Below, one piece after another: positions 1 through 9,896 of a stretch of 64,000 bases of DNA. Location: NCBI RefSeq assembly GCF_001469215.1, contig NZ_LOFH01000009.1, positions 1 to 64,000 on the forward strand. Direction: 5' to 3'. A program made the translations under genes and the position numbers. Position 1 is the stretch's first letter. The number at the start of each line of letters is the position of its first letter. The notes beneath the pieces were generated by a model. That model worked only from the letters and a program-made list of their open reading frames with translations. It was not told the origin of the DNA and did not search any database. The DNA is from Pseudoalteromonas sp. H105 (lineage in GTDB: Bacteria > Pseudomonadota > Gammaproteobacteria > Enterobacterales > Alteromonadaceae).

Positions 1-390
1 AGTTGGTTAAGCTTTAACAGCGCAACGGGTGAATTGAGCGGTACGCCACTGAATGAACAAGTTGGTAGTTACAGCAACCTCATTATCAGTGTGAGTGATG
101 GCACGCAAACGCAAAGCTTAGCGCCATTTAGCATAACGGTAATTAACACCAATGATGCGCCGAGTATCAGTGGCGTGCCCGCGACGCAAGTGAACGAGGA
201 TGAAACGTACAGCTTTACGCCAAGTGCACAAGATATGGACGGTGACACATTAAGCTTTAGCATCACGAATAAGCCAAGTTGGGCGAGCTTTGATACCACA
301 ACAGGGCGACTAAGTGGCACACCAACAAATGAGGATGTGGGTACACAAGCTGGCATTGTGATCAGTGTTAGTGATGGCAGCATGACTGCA
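1..390 (+). repeat. 390-bp perfect direct repeat, copy 1 (copy 2 at 2857-3246)
   Basis: Bases 1-390 are identical to 2857-3246 (offset 2856). The two diverge right after the shared ACTGCA. Copy 1 probably extends left of the window. Within a repeat protein this indicates recent duplication or gene conversion of Ig-type modules and is a substrate for recombination. Confidence 0.95.
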
Positions 391-3300
391 GCACTATCTG
401 CATTTAGCTTGGAGGTCATTAATATTAATGATGCGCCTGTGATATCGGGCGCACCGAGTACAACCATAGCAGAAGACAGTACTTATTCATTCACGCCTAC
501 AATCACTGATGTTGATAACAATGTATTTGTGTTCTCCATTAGTAATAAGCCAAGTTGGCTTAATTTTGATGTTAATTCGGGGGCAATCAGCGGCACACCA
601 ACGGATGAACATGTTGGCATACAGCAAGGCATTGTAATAAGTGCATCGGATGGTACTGTGAGCGTCAGCTTACCGGTCTTTGCGATTGAGGTGACCAACA
701 CCAACGATGCACCGGTGGGACAAAACGCTGCATTTACATTGGATGAAGCACAAACATTAACGGTGACAAGTGCCACCGGCTTATTAAGTAACGCCACTGA
801 TGACGACATCGATAGCGGAGACAGCTTGTCTTTGGTTATTGTAAGTCAGCCGCAATTTGGTGAGTTATTAGCACAAGCCGATGGTAGCTTTAGTTATGCG
901 CATAATGGCGGGGAAGATAACTCTGACAGCTTTACCTATCAAATTAAAGATAGTTTAGACGAATTGTCACCGCTTTATACTGCAACACTGACGATTAACG
1001 CCATAGCAGACGCACCAGTGGCGCAGGATGATACGGCGCAAACTAATGAAGATACCAGCATTACATTTAGCTTGACCGATAATGACACCGATGCAGAAGG
1101 TGATATGGTCGTTGCATCAGCTGCCGTGTTAGTGGCACCGACTAAAGGTAATGTCAGCATTACCAATGGTGTCGCGACGTATACTCCTACACAAAACGAA
1201 ACAGGTACTGATAGCTTTACGTATACAGTTAAAGATGCTGCAGGGAATACATCAAATACTGCAACAGTGACTGTTGATATTACACCAGTCAATGATGCAC
1301 CCGTTGCAGCTGCTATAGAGGTTAATACATTAGAAGATACAGCGTCTGTTGTCACCGTGCTAAGATCGCAAACAACTGATGTGGAAGATGTTATACCCAC
1401 AGGTGCAATCACGGTTGTGCGCTCACCAAATAAAGGGCAAGTAAGCATTGATGAGACCGCAGGTACCTTTGTTTATACACCGAACAGTAACGAAGTCGGC
1501 CAAGACACTTTCACGTACACCATTGCAGACAGCGAAGGTTTAGCCTCTAACACCGCAACGGTGACGATTAATATTGGTGCCGTGAATGACCGCCCAGTAG
1601 TGGTTGATGATGCAGTAACTACAGACGAAGATACCGCCACGAGTATTGCCATTCTAACGAATGATTCAGACGTTGAAGACCAAGGGTTCAATGGCGCGAA
1701 TGTATTGTTAGAAGATAAAGGAGATGGCGTAGGTGAATACAGCTTTGCCAGTGTGAGTGTCAATGCCGATGGCAGTTTAGCCATTACACCGAAGACAAAC
1801 ATCAACGGTGTTTACAGCTTTACTTACACCGTGACAGACAGTGAAGGGCTGGCTTCAGAGGCCGCGACTGTGACGCTGACAATCAATGCGATTAATGATG
1901 CGCCCGTGGCACTTGATAACACTGCGCAGCTGCAAGAGGAGGGGCAGTTTGAAGTCAATGTACTGGGTAATGACAGTGATGTTGACGAAGGCGACAGCCT
2001 CGATGTAAGCAGTGTCACGGTGGTGAGTGATGCAACGAACGGTCAAACAAGCGTTACCAATACCGGGGCAATTATTTACACGGCGAATGCCAACTTCTTT
2101 GGTAATGACAGCTTTACGTACACAGTAAAAGACAGCCAAGGTGCAGTTTCAAATGTGGCTACGGTCACGATGACAGTAACGTCAGTGAACGACAAGCCAG
2201 TGGCCAGCGCACAAGCGCAAACACTGGATGAAGACGGTTCAATTCTATTGACATTAGTGGCAACCGATGTCGACCAAGACACCTTGAGCTACCGTATTGT
2301 TGATGAAGTCACAAAAGGCAGCTTGGTACAGCAAAGTAATGACAGCTGGCTTTACACCCCAACCGCGAACGCCAACGGCGCAGACAGCTTTACGTTTGTA
2401 GCCAATGATGGTGAGGTTGACTCGGATGCTGTGACGGTATCATTAACGATAACCCCGATTAACGACCAACCAACGCTCGCAGGGCAAGCCTTGTCAACAG
2501 ATGAAGATACACCACTAACAGTGACTTTATCGGGTGAAGACATTGAAGGACAAAGTCTGAGTTATACCGTGGTGACGGACGCGGTCAATGGCAGCGTAAG
2601 CTTAACGGGCAATAGTTTGGTGTACACACCAAACAGTGACTTTAATGGCAGTGACTCAGTCAGTGTTGTCGCCAATGACGGCGAGCTAAACTCAGAGGTG
2701 GCGAATATCGCCATCACAGTGACGAGTATAAATGACGCACCGTTGATAAGCGGTGCACCTGCAACGTCAGTGAACGAAGACAGCGGCTATCAATTTATTC
2801 CAACAGCGAGTGATGCCGACAACGACACCTTAACGTTTAGTATCAGTAACAAACCCAGTTGGTTAAGCTTTAACAGCGCAACGGGTGAATTGAGCGGTAC
2901 GCCACTGAATGAACAAGTTGGTAGTTACAGCAACCTCATTATCAGTGTGAGTGATGGCACGCAAACGCAAAGCTTAGCGCCATTTAGCATAACGGTAATT
3001 AACACCAATGATGCGCCGAGTATCAGTGGCGTGCCCGCGACGCAAGTGAACGAGGATGAAACGTACAGCTTTACGCCAAGTGCACAAGATATGGACGGTG
3101 ACACATTAAGCTTTAGCATCACGAATAAGCCAAGTTGGGCGAGCTTTGATACCACAACAGGGCGACTAAGTGGCACACCAACAAATGAGGATGTGGGTAC
3201 ACAAGCTGGCATTGTGATCAGTGTTAGTGATGGCAGCATGACTGCAAGCTTAGCGTCATTTTCAATTAAGGTGAATGACACAAATGAAGCACCTGTTGCA

Positions 3301-6300
3301 CAAGATGCTACGCTGAATTTACTTGAGGATGATGCCATCACGTTCTCACCGACAATCATGGATGCCGATGGGGATGTAATAACTTTAGTTATTAACTCGC
3401 AGCCACAGTTTGGTTCATTAACCCTGCAAGGCACGTCGTTTACTTACACGCCAAACCTAAATTACTTTGGTCGTGATAGCTTTACATACTTAGCTAGTGA
3501 TGGGTTAGAACAATCAGCACTGGCGACGGTAAACTTAGATGTATCTTCGGTGAACGATCTTCCGGTAGCAAACCCTGATATTTTCGAGTTTGATGAAAAT
3601 GAACAAAATACTTACACGCTTGATGTACTAGAAAATGACACCGATGCTGATGAACAGCAATTAAGCATAATAGGTGCAAGCGCGAGTGTAGGATCGGTTA
3701 CTATTGAAAATGGGTTGATAGTTTACACCTCTCAAGCAAGTACACAGGGAACAATCCAGATTAATTACTTGATTGAAGACCCTGACAAAGCGCGCAGTAA
3801 ATCAACAGCTAGATTAACGTTAAATCAATTAGGCGATAATTTACCAACAATTGAAACTCCTCTAGATGTCGATGTTGACGCAAAAGGGTTATTCACGAAA
3901 GTTGACTTAGGTGTACCGCTAGCATCAGATAGCCAAGGGAATCGCATTGGTGTGTCTTTGGTTGATTCAAACTTGCTATTTTCACCAGGTAATCATTTGG
4001 TATATTGGAAAGCCGTTGATGGTAATGGTCTTGAAGCAATCGCGACACAAACAATTAATGTGTTCCCGCTCATTTCCTTAAGTAAAGATAGCCAAGTAGC
4101 TGAAGATCAGAATCATCGATTTAGTGTCTTTTTAAATGGTGAATCTCCAGTTTATCCGGTCGTTATTCCTTACACTGTAGCGGGCTCTTCTGATAGTTCA
4201 GATCATGACTTAACATCTGGCGAAATCGTTATCGAAGAGGGGGTTGAAGGCCGTGTGACTTTCACTGTATTTGCTGATTCAGAGGTAGAAGGCAACGAAA
4301 CAATTACAGTGTCGCTCGCGGATACTATAAACCTAGGCGCTAAATCAACCACCACCATTGATATTGTTGAAGAGAATGTCGCACCTACAATTACAACATC
4401 GGTTAAGCAAGGAGACCAAATAAGAACATTGGTTACCATTAGTGATGAGCCTGTCACCATTACTGGCACCGCAGAAGATGTTAACCCCAATGACAATGTT
4501 AGTTTAAGTTGGCTTTCTGCTGATGAGACACTTACCAACATCAGCAGCAATGAACGTGAGTTTACTTTCTCAACAGAGTCTTTGGGTGTAGGCATCTATA
4601 AGGTTTCAGTTACTGCAGAGGATGATGGGCAACCACGTCTTTCATCAACAAGAGATGTCTATATTGAGGTCATCGAAGCACTTGAAACACTCTCGCAACA
4701 AGATAGTGATGGTGATTTAGTGCCAGACGATCAAGAAGGCTACAGTGACAGTGATAATGACGGTATTCCAGATTACCTTGACGCAATCAGTGAATGTAAT
4801 GTTATGCAGGAGCAAGTTAAAGACAGTAATAAGTTCTTGGTTGAAGGTGAGCCAGGCGTATGTATCCGAAAAGGGGTAACAGTATCTCAAAATGAAACAG
4901 GTGGTGTACAGCTGCTTGACAGTGAGTTACCTGCTGACGATGATGCGATAAACATTGGCGGATTGTTTGATTTTATTGCGTCTGGTTTACCAAATGCCGG
5001 CGACACTTATAGTATTGTGCTCCCTCAGAGAAATCCAATCTCTGAAAACTCGGTATACAGAAAACTGAAAGACGGTGAATGGGTAGACTTTGTTACAACG
5101 GATGGAAACCAAATACTCTCGGCAGCCGGTGAGCCTGGTTATTGCCCTCCACCATTGAGTAATGAATGGACTACAGGGTTAGTTGAAGGTTCATGGTGTG
5201 TTCAACTACAGATTGTTGATGGGGGGCCAAACGATGATGATGGTGAAGCAAACCGCTCTATTGTTGATCCAGGTGGTGTCGCCGTTGTTCGTACCACAAA
5301 TCAACTACCACAAGCTAAACCAGATGAAGTAACAATCGGGGCAGGAGAATCTATTACTATTAATGTATTAAATAATGATACCGACTTAGATGATGATTCA
5401 CTGTTATTAACAGGTGCAACCGTTGATTTTGGTCAAGTCAGTATTGTTGACAATCAGTTGTTCTATACTCCACCAGCATCTTTTGTTGGGGTTGCGACTA
5501 TTGAATACAGCATAAGTGATGGTCAAGGCGGTACATCTAACAGTACGGCTAAAGTGAACCTTGTAACTAACAACGCGCCCACAGCGGTGTTTGACACAGC
5601 TTCAACAACAGATCAGGCATCAATAGAAATAGACGTACTGCGAAATGATACCGATATAGATGGTGATGAGTTATTTATTGTCGATGCACAAGCTACACAA
5701 GGAACCGCTTCAATTAATATAAATGGTACATTGCAGTACACACCAAAAGTTGGCTTTGAAGGGGTTGATACGATTGATTACACTATCAGAGATAGTAAAG
5801 GTGCACAGTCTTCAGCACAGGTTGAGGTAATTATAAAGGCTGTTAAATCGGTTGCCATTAGTAACAAGTCATCAGGAGGGAGTATGGGAGGATTAGGGTT
5901 ATTGTTAATTTCAGTGCTTGTTATTAGTCGCAGAAAATCACTGTTACCTGCTTTTGCTGTTGTCACGACGGGGTGTTTGCTCAGCTCAGGTGCAGTGGCA
6001 AACGCATGGACGTTTGAGGGAACTGTAGGTCAAGCTAAAGCCAAAACTTCCTTGCCTGCACCAAAACAAAACGCAAGTGTTGTTTTAGTTGACGATGAGG
6101 ATACCAGTTGGTCATTAGGCGCTTATTATAACTTAACTCGAAATTGGCAAATGGGTTTGAGGTATATTGATTTAGGGCAAGGGCGTGTTGAGCTAACAGC
6201 AAACACGACGACGCCAAACGATATACACTCTGACTTGTCTCGTTATGTGCCTATTTTGCCAAATGGTATTGCAGCAGAGATAGGTTATCGTTTTATTCCA

Positions 6301-6540
6301 TCAAAATCCCTTTCTTCAACGCTATTTTTGGGGGCTTATCATCATCAGTATAAAACACAAAGTGAAATGACGGGCGGGGCAATGTTAAAGTATAAAGAAA
6401 CCGATACACGCCCTTATGCAGGTGTTTCCGTGGGGTATGCAGTGTATGAAAATACGGAACTATTGCTAAAATACACGTATTACAAAGTGGCTGAAAACGA
6501 TGTTGGTGAATTATCTGCAGGGGTTAAAGTTGGCTTTTAG
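1..6540 (+). CDS. Giant repeat adhesin with internal GlyGly-CTERM-like signal and C-terminal outer-membrane barrel (5' end outside window)
   Basis: The frame is open from base 1, so the gene starts upstream; 2179 codons are visible. Counting from base 1, residues 1-240 are He_PIG-type Ig repeats (PSW.SF...G.LSGTP). Residues 240-915 are tandem-95/cadherin-like repeats (NDAP, EDT, DSFTYT), followed by more He_PIG and cadherin-like repeats. A Calx-beta-like segment lies near 1358-1460, thrombospondin type 3-like Asp-rich repeats (DSDGDLVPDD) near 1565-1595, and a choice-of-anchor U-like domain near 1600-1768. Two more cadherin-like repeats lead to SSGGSMGGLGLLLISVLVISRR, the pattern of a rhombosortase (GlyGly-CTERM) signal. 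Unusually the frame continues through a signal-peptide-like stretch ending AVANA into a ~180-residue OmpA-like barrel ending in Phe. Probable role (inference): surface adhesion or biofilm, Ca2+-stabilised. Confidence 0.85.
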   Translation, partial: SWLSFNSATGELSGTPLNEQVGSYSNLIISVSDGTQTQSLAPFSITVINTNDAPSISGVPATQVNEDETYSFTPSAQDMDGDTLSFSITNKPSWASFDTTTGRLSGTPTNEDVGTQAGIVISVSDGSMTAALSAFSLEVININDAPVISGAPSTTIAEDSTYSFTPTITDVDNNVFVFSISNKPSWLNFDVNSGAISGTPTDEHVGIQQGIVISASDGTVSVSLPVFAIEVTNTNDAPVGQNAAFTLDEAQTLTVTSATGLLSNATDDDIDSGDSLSLVIVSQPQFGELLAQADGSFSYAHNGGEDNSDSFTYQIKDSLDELSPLYTATLTINAIADAPVAQDDTAQTNEDTSITFSLTDNDTDAEGDMVVASAAVLVAPTKGNVSITNGVATYTPTQNETGTDSFTYTVKDAAGNTSNTATVTVDITPVNDAPVAAAIEVNTLEDTASVVTVLRSQTTDVEDVIPTGAITVVRSPNKGQVSIDETAGTFVYTPNSNEVGQDTFTYTIADSEGLASNTATVTINIGAVNDRPVVVDDAVTTDEDTATSIAILTNDSDVEDQGFNGANVLLEDKGDGVGEYSFASVSVNADGSLAITPKTNINGVYSFTYTVTDSEGLASEAATVTLTINAINDAPVALDNTAQLQEEGQFEVNVLGNDSDVDEGDSLDVSSVTVVSDATNGQTSVTNTGAIIYTANANFFGNDSFTYTVKDSQGAVSNVATVTMTVTSVNDKPVASAQAQTLDEDGSILLTLVATDVDQDTLSYRIVDEVTKGSLVQQSNDSWLYTPTANANGADSFTFVANDGEVDSDAVTVSLTITPINDQPTLAGQALSTDEDTPLTVTLSGEDIEGQSLSYTVVTDAVNGSVSLTGNSLVYTPNSDFNGSDSVSVVANDGELNSEVANIAITVTSINDAPLISGAPATSVNEDSGYQFIPTASDADNDTLTFSISNKPSWLSFNSATGELSGTPLNEQVGSYSNLIISVSDGTQTQSLAPFSITVINTNDAPSISGVPATQVNEDETYSFTPSAQDMDGDTLSFSITNKPSWASFDTTTGRLSGTPTNEDVGTQAGIVISVSDGSMTASLASFSIKVNDTNEAPVAQDATLNLLEDDAITFSPTIMDADGDVITLVINSQPQFGSLTLQGTSFTYTPNLNYFGRDSFTYLASDGLEQSALATVNLDVSSVNDLPVANPDIFEFDENEQNTYTLDVLENDTDADEQQLSIIGASASVGSVTIENGLIVYTSQASTQGTIQINYLIEDPDKARSKSTARLTLNQLGDNLPTIETPLDVDVDAKGLFTKVDLGVPLASDSQGNRIGVSLVDSNLLFSPGNHLVYWKAVDGNGLEAIATQTINVFPLISLSKDSQVAEDQNHRFSVFLNGESPVYPVVIPYTVAGSSDSSDHDLTSGEIVIEEGVEGRVTFTVFADSEVEGNETITVSLADTINLGAKSTTTIDIVEENVAPTITTSVKQGDQIRTLVTISDEPVTITGTAEDVNPNDNVSLSWLSADETLTNISSNEREFTFSTESLGVGIYKVSVTAEDDGQPRLSSTRDVYIEVIEALETLSQQDSDGDLVPDDQEGYSDSDNDGIPDYLDAISECNVMQEQVKDSNKFLVEGEPGVCIRKGVTVSQNETGGVQLLDSELPADDDAINIGGLFDFIASGLPNAGDTYSIVLPQRNPISENSVYRKLKDGEWVDFVTTDGNQILSAAGEPGYCPPPLSNEWTTGLVEGSWCVQLQIVDGGPNDDDGEANRSIVDPGGVAVVRTTNQLPQAKPDEVTIGAGESITINVLNNDTDLDDDSLLLTGATVDFGQVSIVDNQLFYTPPASFVGVATIEYSISDGQGGTSNSTAKVNLVTNNAPTAVFDTASTTDQASIEIDVLRNDTDIDGDELFIVDAQATQGTASININGTLQYTPKVGFEGVDTIDYTIRDSKGAQSSAQVEVIIKAVKSVAISNKSSGGSMGGLGLLLISVLVISRRKSLLPAFAVVTTGCLLSSGAVANAWTFEGTVGQAKAKTSLPAPKQNASVVLVDDEDTSWSLGAYYNLTRNWQMGLRYIDLGQGRVELTANTTTPNDIHSDLSRYVPILPNGIAAEIGYRFIPSKSLSSTLFLGAYHHQYKTQSEMTGGAMLKYKETDTRPYAGVSVGYAVYENTELLLKYTYYKVAENDVGELSAGVKVGF
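2857..3246 (+). repeat. 390-bp perfect direct repeat, copy 2
   Basis: Identical at every base to 1-390. It encodes about 130 identical residues of He_PIG-type repeat. Other repeats in the gene are similar only at protein level, so this pair is much younger. Confidence 0.95.
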
Positions 6541-6553
6541 GTTAAGTAGAAGA

Positions 6554-6585
6554 TAACTAACGCCAGTATTCTCTGGCGTTAGTTA
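6554..6585. terminator. 13-bp perfect hairpin after the adhesin gene
   Basis: TAACTAACGCCAG (6554-6566) pairs perfectly with CTGGCGTTAGTTA (6573-6585) across a 6-base loop, 14 bases past the stop. No T-run follows, so termination is likely but not certain. Confidence 0.6.
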
Positions 6586-6686
6586 CTAGGTTGTACAAAA
6601 ACTTCTGCGAAGTTACTTGGTTTTTATTGAACAATGCTGATTTCGTGGTATGTTTCTGTGGATTAATAAATTACAGGAAGACACCA

Positions 6687-7259
6687 ATGCCTAAGGCAAG
6701 TGAAGTTAAAAAGGGTACTGCTATTGAGTTCAATAACCGCGTGTTAGTGGTTAAAGATATTGTTCGTTCTGTGCCTCAAGGCCGTGCTGGCGGAAGCTTA
6801 TACCGTATGCGTTTATACGATGTAGTGACAGGCGGTAAAGTTGACGAAACATTCAAAGACAGTGACATGCTTAAATTAGCTGATTTAATTCGTCGTGAAT
6901 CAATGTTTTCTTACATTGATGGGGATGAATATGTGTTTATGGATAATGAAGATTACACACCATATAACCTAAATAAAGATGCTATCAGTGAAGAAATCTT
7001 GTTTGTAAACGAAGAGACACAAGGCGTTCACGTAATTGTTATTGATGGCGCACCTGTCGGCTTAGATTTACCATCAAGTGTTGAGCTGGTTGTAGAAGAA
7101 ACAGACCCTTCAATTAAAGGCGCTTCAGCGAGCGCTCGCTCAAAGCCAGCGCGATTATCAACGGGTTTAATTATTCAAGTACCGGAGCATATTTCTACGG
7201 GTGATCGTATTCGTATTAATACTGCTGAGCAAAAGTTCATGGGCCGCGCTGAAAAATAA
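6687..7259 (+). CDS. efpL: Elongation factor P-like protein EfpL (YeiP)
   Basis: 190 aa, the usual length of the EF-P-like YeiP/EfpL family, which rescues ribosomes stalled on proline-rich or related sequences. The three family parts are visible: N-terminal KOW-like domain ([10 protein letters not shown]...LVVKDI), an OB domain ([19 protein letters not shown]), and a C-terminal OB domain with the family signature [11 protein letters not shown]...[10 protein letters not shown] and a MGRAEK end. The tip loop reads [10 protein letters not shown] with Arg rather than the modified Lys of EF-P, as in E. coli YeiP. The start is the ATG at 6687, preceded by AGGAAG 6 bases upstream. An in-frame upstream extension from 6591 is unlike the family and was rejected. 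Confidence 0.95.
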   Translation: MPKASEVKKGTAIEFNNRVLVVKDIVRSVPQGRAGGSLYRMRLYDVVTGGKVDETFKDSDMLKLADLIRRESMFSYIDGDEYVFMDNEDYTPYNLNKDAISEEILFVNEETQGVHVIVIDGAPVGLDLPSSVELVVEETDPSIKGASASARSKPARLSTGLIIQVPEHISTGDRIRINTAEQKFMGRAEK

Positions 7260-7284
7260 ATTAGCAGTTTAGTGAAGATATACG

Positions 7285-7310
7285 AAAGCCGCCTTACTGT
7301 CGGCTTTTTT
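7285..7310 (+). terminator. Rho-independent terminator of efpL
   Basis: AAAGCCG (7285-7291) and CGGCTTTTTT (7301-7310) form a GC stem followed by a T-run, 26 bases past the efpL stop. Confidence 0.85.
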
Positions 7311-7373
7311 GTTTCAGTATCATTTTAGAAAATGACAGCTATTTAGAATCAAAACTTTTAATCAACCTATGGA

Positions 7374-7613
7374 TTGGGTAAACTTCGCGCTCATTTATTA
7401 ACCACCCTAAAGAGGCCCGCTTTGTATTTTGTGATCAGCGTCGTGTTTATCGCCATTATGTATTTAGACGTGAATAAAAAAGGCATGCCTGTTAAGCGTT
7501 GGGTTGTACTGGCAGGGTTACTCGGGCCCATAGCCTGGTACTTATTTAACGTTCACTATCGTAGAGCATTACTTCGCACTGTTGGCGCTGATGCGTGTGT
7601 CTGGCGCCCTTAA
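7374..7613 (+). CDS. Small hypothetical membrane protein, TTG start
   Basis: 79 codons. Two hydrophobic stretches are visible (ALYFVISVVFIAIMYL and WVVLAGLLGPIAWYLF) separated by a basic turn, with a basic C-terminus; this looks like a two-span inner-membrane protein. There is no family I recognise. The only upstream start in frame is TTG at 7374, bounded by a stop at 7359; no good ribosome binding site is seen. It overlaps the 3' end of the convergent GGDEF-EAL gene by 4 bases. It may be a real small protein or a 5'-damaged gene: an ATG at 7369 in another frame gives only ten codons. Confidence 0.45.
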   Translation: MGKLRAHLLTTLKRPALYFVISVVFIAIMYLDVNKKGMPVKRWVVLAGLLGPIAWYLFNVHYRRALLRTVGADACVWRP

Positions 7614-9844
7614 GCTTGGTGAATTAAGCTAGGTTGTGAGTCGCTGTATTGTTTCTTCAAAAACGCAGTGAACTCAGTTTTTGAGAGTGGTTTAGAGTAA
7701 TAATATCCCTGCATTGTTTCGCAATTGAGTTGCTCTAGCACTGTAATTTGTTTGGCTTGTTCCACCCCTTCGGCAACCACATGTAAATCAAGGTTGTGAG
7801 CGATTGTGACGATTGAATCAACCATGTTGCGGCCACGCTCAGTTTCCATATCATCAATAAAAGCTTTATCTACTTTTAGTGTGTTGAGTGGAAATTGTTT
7901 TAAATAGGCCAGTGAAGAATACCCTGTACCAAAGTCATCCATTGCTAAATGAATTCCTCGTGCGCTTAATGAGCGCATAATAGAAATCGCGTCTTGTGGG
8001 TCATCCATTACTGTACCTTCCGTTATTTCAAGCTCTAAGAAATAAGACGGAAGTTCATTTTTTTGCAAAATGATATCAATACGTGTGGTTAAATCAGGCA
8101 AGCTAAATTGTTTTGCTGATAGGTTAACTGCAACGCGACCATTAAATAAGCCGGCATCTAACCACTCTTTTACATCGCGACACGCTTTGTTGAGAACAAC
8201 CTCACCGATTTCAATGATTTGCCCGGTTTCTTCTGCGATAGGGATGAATACGCCTGGGCTAATAATGCCTTTTTTAGGGGTGATAAAGCGAACGAGCGCT
8301 TCCATACCGGTAAACTTACCCGTGCGAATATTCATTTTAGGTTGGTAATACACTTCAAAGTGGTCTTCTTTTAAACCAAAACGCATCAAGTTTTCGATTT
8401 GTAAGCGTTTTACTGCTTGGCGATTCATGGTGTCATTAAAGAATAAGTAGCTATTGCCTTTCTTTTTAGCGTGATACATCGCGGTGTCCGCATTTTTTAG
8501 CAGTATTTCAGGGGTGTTGCCATCCTCAGGGTACAGCACAATGCCCAAACTTGATGTAATTACTAATTCGTGGCCTGCCATTTTAAAAGGAGTCGCAATG
8601 GCTGCTAAAAATTGTTTAGCCATACGTGTGATGGTGTGAATATCATTAGTCCCCGACATGACCAACGCAAATTCGTCGCCACCCAAGCGGTAAAATACAT
8701 CTTTTTCACGAGTGAGCTTGTTTAACCGCATTGCTAGTTTTGCTAGAAGACTGTCGCCTAATTGGTGTCCTAAGGAGTCATTTATTTTTTTAAAATCATC
8801 TAAATCAAACACCAATAACGCATGATGATCATCTTTCTTAGCTAATTTTTTTAAGTCAGTGAAAAATAAGTTGCGATTAGGAAGACCCGTCGTTCTGTCT
8901 CTATTGGATAAATTATGCAGTTGAGACTCTGCTTTTTTACGTTCAGTTAAATCAGAATACACAACGACGTAGTTGCATACTTGGTTGTATTCATTTTTAA
9001 TTTCGTCAATAGAAATTTCAAAGGGCAGTATTTTACGCTCACCATTGCGTAGTTTGACTTCTTGCTGCCAATGCTCGGTGCGTCTAACGGTGTCTTTTAT
9101 TTCTTCGATGTAGCTTTCTTCATAACCCACGAGTGAAAATGACTTATTTAAATAATGCTCTCGAGTACCACCAAACTGGCTTAAAAAGCTGGGGTTTAGG
9201 TCAACAAGGTTAAAGTTTCTATCATAGATAGCGAGGGCGTCTGTCAGTGATTCTACACATTTTGCGAATAAGTTAAGACGCGCTTCAGTAGACTTTAAAC
9301 GAGTGATATCGCGAACGGTCCCTGTCATTCTAAGCGGTTTTAAGTTGGCATCTTTTTCAATGATTTTTCCACGGTCGAGTACCCAGCGCCATCGATCAAA
9401 ACTATCCTTTATCCGATAGCTGGCCTCAAAAAAAGCGCTCTGTTCAGCAAAATGTTGTTTTAAAAGTAGCTCGACATTGGGTAAATCATTTGGATGTATA
9501 AGCGATTTATTAGGAGGGAAGCTCTTTTGGGTATCACTGTTCATCATATACTTGTCGTTTATGCGTAACATCTCACCTGTTTTTACATTCCAATCCCATA
9601 GGGTATCTCCACTGCCTTCAACGGTACTTTTTAAGCGGTGTTCTGATAGTCGTAGTTGCTTACGTGATCGGCGAAGTCTGTGAATGGTAAATAACAGGTA
9701 CGGCAAAACCAGTGCAACAAATGCACTGGGTATATAAAATTGTAAGGTTTTTTGATCAAACATTTGACCGCTATTAGCCAAAACGCTAAAGCTTAAAACA
9801 AGGCTTACAAGTAATGTCAGGTTGAACGTTATTTTTATTATCAT
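7610..9844 (-). CDS. Membrane PAS-PAS-GGDEF-EAL cyclic di-GMP protein
   Basis: 744 aa. The N-terminus has two hydrophobic segments (about residues 3-22 and 37-57) around a short periplasmic loop. PAS domains follow near 70-185 (GDTLWDWNVKTGE) and 190-310 (NLVDLNPSFL). The GGDEF domain (about 315-475) has an intact YRLGGDEF active site and an RxxD inhibitory site (REKD) five residues before it. The EAL domain (about 485-735) has EAL (MEALVRF), ELEITEG, DDFGTGYSS and VAEGVE, so both synthase and phosphodiesterase residues are present. From the family it makes or degrades cyclic di-GMP; which activity dominates cannot be read from sequence. It is monocistronic and convergent with the small ORF at 7374. 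Confidence 0.93.
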   Translation of the reverse strand: MIIKITFNLTLLVSLVLSFSVLANSGQMFDQKTLQFYIPSAFVALVLPYLLFTIHRLRRSRKQLRLSEHRLKSTVEGSGDTLWDWNVKTGEMLRINDKYMMNSDTQKSFPPNKSLIHPNDLPNVELLLKQHFAEQSAFFEASYRIKDSFDRWRWVLDRGKIIEKDANLKPLRMTGTVRDITRLKSTEARLNLFAKCVESLTDALAIYDRNFNLVDLNPSFLSQFGGTREHYLNKSFSLVGYEESYIEEIKDTVRRTEHWQQEVKLRNGERKILPFEISIDEIKNEYNQVCNYVVVYSDLTERKKAESQLHNLSNRDRTTGLPNRNLFFTDLKKLAKKDDHHALLVFDLDDFKKINDSLGHQLGDSLLAKLAMRLNKLTREKDVFYRLGGDEFALVMSGTNDIHTITRMAKQFLAAIATPFKMAGHELVITSSLGIVLYPEDGNTPEILLKNADTAMYHAKKKGNSYLFFNDTMNRQAVKRLQIENLMRFGLKEDHFEVYYQPKMNIRTGKFTGMEALVRFITPKKGIISPGVFIPIAEETGQIIEIGEVVLNKACRDVKEWLDAGLFNGRVAVNLSAKQFSLPDLTTRIDIILQKNELPSYFLELEITEGTVMDDPQDAISIMRSLSARGIHLAMDDFGTGYSSLAYLKQFPLNTLKVDKAFIDDMETERGRNMVDSIVTIAHNLDLHVVAEGVEQAKQITVLEQLNCETMQGYYYSKPLSKTEFTAFLKKQYSDSQPSLIHQA

Positions 9845-9896
9845 TATGCACTTCTTTAGTTTGCACTTGATAATCTAAATGAACGCTTTGGTTGTG

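Noticed and set aside
1..3246. CRISPR-like array from regularly repeated sequence
   Set aside because: Repeats are long protein-coding modules in one open frame, not short repeats with unique spacers. No CRISPR array was seen in the window.
69..3434. Long minus-strand frames (for example 69-467, 975-1448, 2925-3434) opposite the adhesin
   Set aside because: They mirror a repetitive, biased coding strand, lack family signatures and repeat wherever the adhesin repeats.
4700..4790. RTX-type calcium repeats in the adhesin
   Set aside because: The Asp-rich segment is of thrombospondin type 3 spacing (DSDGDLVPDD), not the GGxGxDxxx nonapeptide.
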